A stretch of 10,176 bases of DNA from NCBI GenBank assembly GCA_964545715.1, contig CAZJHX010000253.1, positions 1-10,176 on the forward strand. The letters run 5' to 3'. Of this stretch, positions 6,860 to 10,176 are shown in pieces (positions within the stretch are counted from its first letter, which is position 1; each line of letters opens with the position of its first letter). The stretch is from CAZJHX01 sp964545715. GTDB taxonomy: Bacteria; Myxococcota_A; UBA9042; GCA-2863065. Position numbers and translations under genes: made by a program. The notes beneath the pieces are model-generated. The model did not search any database and had not been told where the DNA came from. It saw only the letters and a list, made by a program, of their open reading frames with translations.

Positions 6860-8236
6860 TTGACGGCTTACGGCATGATGGTGCGGTTTCTGCGCCTCGT
6901 CGTGAGCGTCTTCTTTCGCCAAATCTCGATCGTCGGTCGCGAGCACATCCCGCAGGACGCCGCGGTGATCTTTGCCGGCAACCACCCCAACTCGCTGCTG
7001 GACCCGATCCTGATCATCACGTCGTGTGGTCGCAAGGTGCACTTTGCAGCCGCCAGCATCCTGTTCAAGAACCCGCTGCTGAAGATGTGCCTGTCGGCCC
7101 TGGGCTGTGTCCCGGTCTTCAGGCGCAAGGACCACGGCGGCAAGGCGGTCTCCAACGACGCGACGTTTGCCGCGCTGCACGATGTCCTGGCCGCCGGAGG
7201 GGCGATGGGGATCTTTCCCGAGGGCATCAGTCACGACGAGGCGCAGCTGGCCAAGCTGAAGACCGGCGCGGCGCGCATCGCCCTGAGCCTGTTGAACCAG
7301 CACCCGGACGCGGCGGTCTACATCGTGCCGTGCGGGCTGACGTACGTGCGCCCGAAGCGGTTTCGCAGCCGGGCGCTGGTGCAGTTTGGCCCCCCGATCG
7401 AGGTCTCGACAAAGGCGGTGGACACCGGGGAGGAGGCGGAGCGCGTGGAGGCACGCCGACTCACCGACGACCTGGACGTGCAGCTGCGCGCGCTGACGGT
7501 CAACGCGGCGGACTGGGACACCGTGCGGGTTTTGGACGCTGTGCGGCGCCTGTATCAGCCGGAGGGGATCGCGCTGGCGGACCGAATCGAGCTGTCGCGT
7601 CGGTTCACAGCCGTCTACCCACACGTCAAAGACAAGCCGGCTGTCCAGCAGATCTATCAGCGCGTTCACGAGTATCAGGAGCGCCTGGACGAGGCGGGGC
7701 TGTCGGACCGTGACCTGACCCGGCGGATCGGACCCATTGAGGGCTTCTTTCGGGCGCTGGGCAACCTGCTGCGCGTCATCTTCTGGGCGCCGGTGGCCGC
7801 GCCGGGACTGGCCCTGCATCTGCCGATCGGCGTGTTGTCCAGCTGGGGCAGCCGGCACTTCAGTCCGCGCCGAGACGTCACCGCTACGACCAAGGTGGTG
7901 ATCGGGATCGGGCTGGTGATGCTGACCTACGGCGTGCTGGTGGCGCTGGCGTGGCTGGGCGGTGGGCTGCGCCAGGCGGCGTTGGTTGGCGCGCTGTTGC
8001 CCGTCTCTGGGTATGGGACTTTGCGCGTGTTGGAGCGCGGGGCGTCGATCAAGCGATTGCTGGCCCACGGGTGGCGCGCCATCACGCTGCGGCGCGAGAT
8101 CAAGATCCTGCGCGCTCAGCGCAAGGGCTTGCAGGACGCCATCGACGAGATCGTGGCTCAGCATATCCCCGAGGACATGGAGCGCCTGTTCCCCGACCGC
8201 CGGATCACGTTTACCGCGGAGGAGCTTGGGCACTGA
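6860..8236 (+). CDS. Membrane-associated glycerolipid acyltransferase (PlsC superfamily, GPAT/SCT1-like)
   Basis: This 458-residue protein should transfer an acyl chain to glycerol-3-phosphate or a lysophospholipid in membrane lipid synthesis. The N-terminal LPLAT domain (about 10-220) has motif I as N41-H42-P-N-S-L-L-D48. Here His and Asp are five residues apart (HX5D) rather than the usual four, as in the yeast Gpt2/Sct1-like branch. Motif II is a VPVFRRKD stretch, and motif III is F119-P-E121-G122. A charged helical middle section (about 220-290) follows, then three hydrophobic segments (about 300-322, 346-367, 371-392) and a basic amphipathic C-terminal helix (about 395-436). The start is unsure. 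TTG 6860 has AAGAGG at only two bases and GGGGAAG at nine; ATG 6875 or 6878 would lose at most six residues. It lies six bases after pntB, so it is co-transcribed. The final 26 bases overlap the opposing gene. Confidence 0.88.
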   Translation: MTAYGMMVRFLRLVVSVFFRQISIVGREHIPQDAAVIFAGNHPNSLLDPILIITSCGRKVHFAAASILFKNPLLKMCLSALGCVPVFRRKDHGGKAVSNDATFAALHDVLAAGGAMGIFPEGISHDEAQLAKLKTGAARIALSLLNQHPDAAVYIVPCGLTYVRPKRFRSRALVQFGPPIEVSTKAVDTGEEAERVEARRLTDDLDVQLRALTVNAADWDTVRVLDAVRRLYQPEGIALADRIELSRRFTAVYPHVKDKPAVQQIYQRVHEYQERLDEAGLSDRDLTRRIGPIEGFFRALGNLLRVIFWAPVAAPGLALHLPIGVLSSWGSRHFSPRRDVTATTKVVIGIGLVMLTYGVLVALAWLGGGLRQAALVGALLPVSGYGTLRVLERGASIKRLLAHGWRAITLRREIKILRAQRKGLQDAIDEIVAQHIPEDMERLFPDRRITFTAEELGH

Positions 8237-10085
8237 TGTAGGGTCGCACCTGCACGATGTAGAGCTCTTCCCCGGCATACAGCCACTCGATATCCAGCGC
8301 CTGTTTCCAGCCGAGCAGGCTGACCAGGCCGTTGGCGGCAAACGCCAGGGCGTGCGCCTTTCGATCGTTGAGCACCGGCTTGGCCGGGTCCTTGATCGGG
8401 ATCGACCGCACCCCGCCGTCGCTGTCGAAGACCAGCTGGGTCGTCTCGTCGGAGCGCGAGATGACTTTCAGCGACTTCATGGCGATGTCGAAGAGGAGGA
8501 TCTCGGGGATCTTGCGGCCCTGAACCACGCGGATGCCGAGGCCGCTCTTGGCGTTGATGGTGAAGGTGAAGTTGTTGTCGGGGTTGTACAGGTCTCGGGT
8601 GATCAGCACGCCGGCGGCGGTGGCGTTGACGCCGACCTGAACGAGCACGGCGCAGGCCACTTTGCTGTGGTCTATGCCGAAGACCTGACGCTCCTGGTAG
8701 GCGCGCCGGTTCCACACGCTGGCCCAAACGCGTCGGATCGCTTTGGACAGGGCCGCGCGACCGCGCACGTTGGGGACGGTGTCGTACAAGCCGGCGCCGT
8801 TGAAGCCGGGCAGATCCTCGGCGTTGGTTGAGCTGCGGACGAAGACGCCGCCTTTGGGGCCGAGGTCCAGCTCGCCGACACGGGCCATCACCTGATCGAG
8901 CAGGGCCGGATCGATCGGCGCGGCCATAATCGCCTGCTTGAGCGCCTTTGCCGAGGCCTCGTCCGTGGCGGGTTGCAGGCCGTGGCGCGCCAGATGCGCG
9001 GCGTACCAGTGCATGGGCAGCACGAAGCCCGGCGGCACGCTGAAGCCCGGGACAAACAGCCCCCGGACCTCGCCCAGGTTGGCGGCCTTGGCCCCGAACG
9101 TGCCGGCCTCGGTGGCGCGGATCTTTTCGAGGCGGCGCAGATCGGACGTCTTGATGTCCAGCGGCGGCACCTTGACCACCTTGGGCGCCGAGATCTCAGC
9201 TTTCCACGCGGCGATCTCCTCCGGGGTGGCGGCGCGCAAGGTGTGGCTCTCGCGGGTGGCCGACAGTCGTACGTGCCTGCCGACCAGGGCCTTGTATCGC
9301 TCGCCGGCGTCTCGCAGGCCGATGTGCGGGATGCCCCAGCTGCGCGCTCTCAGCGCCACGTGCGCCAGCGGGGTCGAGAACGTCTCGCTGATGATGCCGG
9401 ACACCACCGAGATGTCGGGGAGATCGGTGGGCAGAATCACGATGTCGTGCGGGTCGAACCGCAGCTTCTCGGGGTTTTTGGCGTCCTCCGCGGTGACCCG
9501 GCGCAGAACGCCGATGCGGGTTCCGGCGTTGAACCCGTGATAGTTGGCCGTCTTGTAGAGCATGCTGCGTGTGATGGTCTCGATGCCGGGCAGCTCGGCG
9601 ACCAGGCGCTCGTGGTGGGTCGAGTCCGGCATGAACTTGAGGTGCTTGCTCTCAAAGAACGTGGCGCTCACCCGTCCCAGCGTGTGCCGGACATGCGCCG
9701 CAGTCAGCTGGTCTCCGCTGAAGAACGACAGCGTCCAGACGTCCTGCTGCAGGTGGTGCACGACGTAACCCAGGATGAACTGCGGCTTGATGGGCGAGTA
9801 GTTGCGGTTGAATTCGAAGAGGCGCGCGTCGGTGATCTCCTCCTTGAAGATCTCTTTGAACACGAACTTGGTGTGCATCTCGTACACGTTGACGTCGAAG
9901 TACAGGATGGTGTTGCTGGGGATGTCGATGACGAACTTGACGAAGCGCTCGCTGCCAACTTGCTTGGACAGGGCCTCGAACTCGGCGGGGGTTTTGACGG
10001 CGTGCGCATAGGTCTTGGCGGACGCTGATAGGGCCCAACACAGCGCGATGACCAGCAAGACCACTTTTGTTATGTTGTGCGCCAT
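8211..10085 (-). CDS. Exported phosphohistidine/ATP-grasp protein with dikinase-like (GWD-type) domain order
   Basis: This 624-residue protein combines the two phosphotransfer domains of the PEP synthase/pyruvate phosphate dikinase group. From ATG at 10085 it begins with a signal peptide: K7, hydrophobic core 8-19, and A21-S22-A23 before K24. An unrecognised domain covers about 24-210. The mobile phosphohistidine domain (about 212-265) contains H242 in TPLAHVALRAR followed by GIP, closer to the LSHVSVRAR motif of glucan water dikinase than to the TSHAA motif of pyruvate dikinase. The ATP-binding domain (about 320-618) has K333 (GAKAANLGE), R417 (RSSTNAEDLPG), and E600, Q612 and R614 (DIEW ... 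VQVRP), all expected for nucleotide binding. The C-terminal TIM barrel of PEP synthase is absent. The codons upstream of 10085 would spoil the signal peptide. GGGAG lies ten bases before this ATG. The substrate is unknown, and ATP supply outside the cytoplasm is a puzzle. Confidence 0.85.
   Translation of the reverse strand: MAHNITKVVLLVIALCWALSASAKTYAHAVKTPAEFEALSKQVGSERFVKFVIDIPSNTILYFDVNVYEMHTKFVFKEIFKEEITDARLFEFNRNYSPIKPQFILGYVVHHLQQDVWTLSFFSGDQLTAAHVRHTLGRVSATFFESKHLKFMPDSTHHERLVAELPGIETITRSMLYKTANYHGFNAGTRIGVLRRVTAEDAKNPEKLRFDPHDIVILPTDLPDISVVSGIISETFSTPLAHVALRARSWGIPHIGLRDAGERYKALVGRHVRLSATRESHTLRAATPEEIAAWKAEISAPKVVKVPPLDIKTSDLRRLEKIRATEAGTFGAKAANLGEVRGLFVPGFSVPPGFVLPMHWYAAHLARHGLQPATDEASAKALKQAIMAAPIDPALLDQVMARVGELDLGPKGGVFVRSSTNAEDLPGFNGAGLYDTVPNVRGRAALSKAIRRVWASVWNRRAYQERQVFGIDHSKVACAVLVQVGVNATAAGVLITRDLYNPDNNFTFTINAKSGLGIRVVQGRKIPEILLFDIAMKSLKVISRSDETTQLVFDSDGGVRSIPIKDPAKPVLNDRKAHALAFAANGLVSLLGWKQALDIEWLYAGEELYIVQVRPYISAQAPPR
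10048..10076 (+). promoter_or_regulatory. Candidate promoter for the divergent lipoprotein gene
   Basis: ATGACC (10048-10053, four of six -35 positions) and TATGTT (10071-10076, four of six -10 positions) are 17 bases apart. TG at 10068-10069 makes the latter an extended -10. Transcription would start at about 10083-10084, at the ATG itself. The site lies wholly inside the signal-peptide codons of the opposite gene. No Shine-Dalgarno precedes the ATG, so a leaderless transcript would be consistent. This is pattern evidence only. Confidence 0.35.
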
Positions 10086-10176
10086 GATCACTCGACTCCC
10101 ACTGGTTTTGCTCGTCGCGATGGCTGTCGCGTCACTGGGTTGCAGCAGCGGTGGCGGGCGGGCCTCCACAAGCGAC
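10084..10176 (+). CDS. Lipoprotein N-terminus, gene cut by the window end
   Basis: Thirty-one codons remain open to the end of the window. They encode a clear lipoprotein signal peptide: R4, hydrophobic core LPLVLLVAMAVA (5-16), lipobox S17-L18-G19 read as ASLGC with C20 as the lipidated cysteine, then a Ser/Gly-rich tether. The function cannot be told because the mature protein lies outside the window. ATG 10084 is the likely start; in-frame ATG 10072 and TTG 10075 would add a few residues. The gene is divergent from the exported ATP-grasp gene, and the two ATGs share two bases within CATG (10083-10086). A chance reading of antisense sequence is possible, but the tripartite signal makes it less likely. 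Confidence 0.62.
   Translation, partial: MITRLPLVLLVAMAVASLGCSSGGGRASTSD

Noticed and set aside
6452..8341. Open frame of 629 codons on the minus strand across pntB and the acyltransferase
   Set aside because: Low-complexity Gln/His/Arg-rich translation with no domain. Both plus-strand genes have full family motifs over the same bases.
8973..10028. Plus-strand frame of 351 codons antisense to the exported ATP-grasp gene
   Set aside because: The opposite strand has conserved catalytic motifs along the entire stretch; this frame has none.
10086..10169. N-terminal extension of the exported ATP-grasp protein by 28 codons
   Set aside because: The extension is Pro/Ser/Thr-rich and would bury the signal peptide. 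It is the antisense of the lipoprotein signal sequence.
1..10176. Search by eye for tRNA, rRNA, CRISPR repeats, insertion-sequence ends and prophage genes
   Set aside because: No repeat array, transposase motif or RNA gene was recognised. Nearly all bases are accounted for by the genes listed.

Overview
The window is high-GC DNA from a diderm (Gram-negative type) bacterium. It carries three lipoprotein-type N-termini, a further cleavable signal peptide and an LpoB-family protein. The phylum cannot be fixed from the sequence. A myxococcote/deltaproteobacterial or planctomycete-like organism would fit the gene content, but this is a guess. No rRNA, tRNA, CRISPR array, insertion sequence or phage gene was seen. 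The window reads as ordinary chromosomal DNA with very tight packing.

Layout. Bases 1-73 are pure G/C with long homopolymer runs and look like a contig-end artefact. An SGNH-hydrolase lipoprotein (163-1038, +) overlaps a probably secreted alpha/beta-hydrolase esterase (1035-1919, +) by an ATGA junction. The esterase runs tail-to-tail into an orphan membrane protein with about 12 membrane segments (1849-3117, -), overlapping it by 71 bases. A short divergent gap leads to an LpoB-family lipoprotein (3204-3776, +). Next is a three-gene operon (+): pntA (3835-5454), pntB (5465-6853) and a membrane-associated glycerolipid acyltransferase (6860-8236). Its last gene overlaps, tail-to-tail by 26 bases, a signal-peptide-bearing phosphohistidine/ATP-grasp protein (8211-10085, -). 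That gene's ATG overlaps the ATG of a divergent lipoprotein that is cut by the window end (10084-10176, +).

How the genes work together. PntA and PntB form the proton-translocating nicotinamide nucleotide transhydrogenase, which makes NADPH from NADH using the proton motive force. The downstream acyltransferase builds phospholipid precursors, so the operon may link reductant supply to lipid synthesis (inference). The remaining genes have a cell-envelope flavour: two extracytoplasmic hydrolases, an LpoB-like lipoprotein, a polytopic membrane protein and an exported protein.

The most unusual item is the exported protein. Its phosphohistidine domain precedes the ATP-grasp domain, the order seen in alpha-glucan water dikinase rather than in PEP synthase, yet it carries a signal peptide into a compartment normally lacking ATP. 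I found no convincing new multi-gene defence or mobile system.
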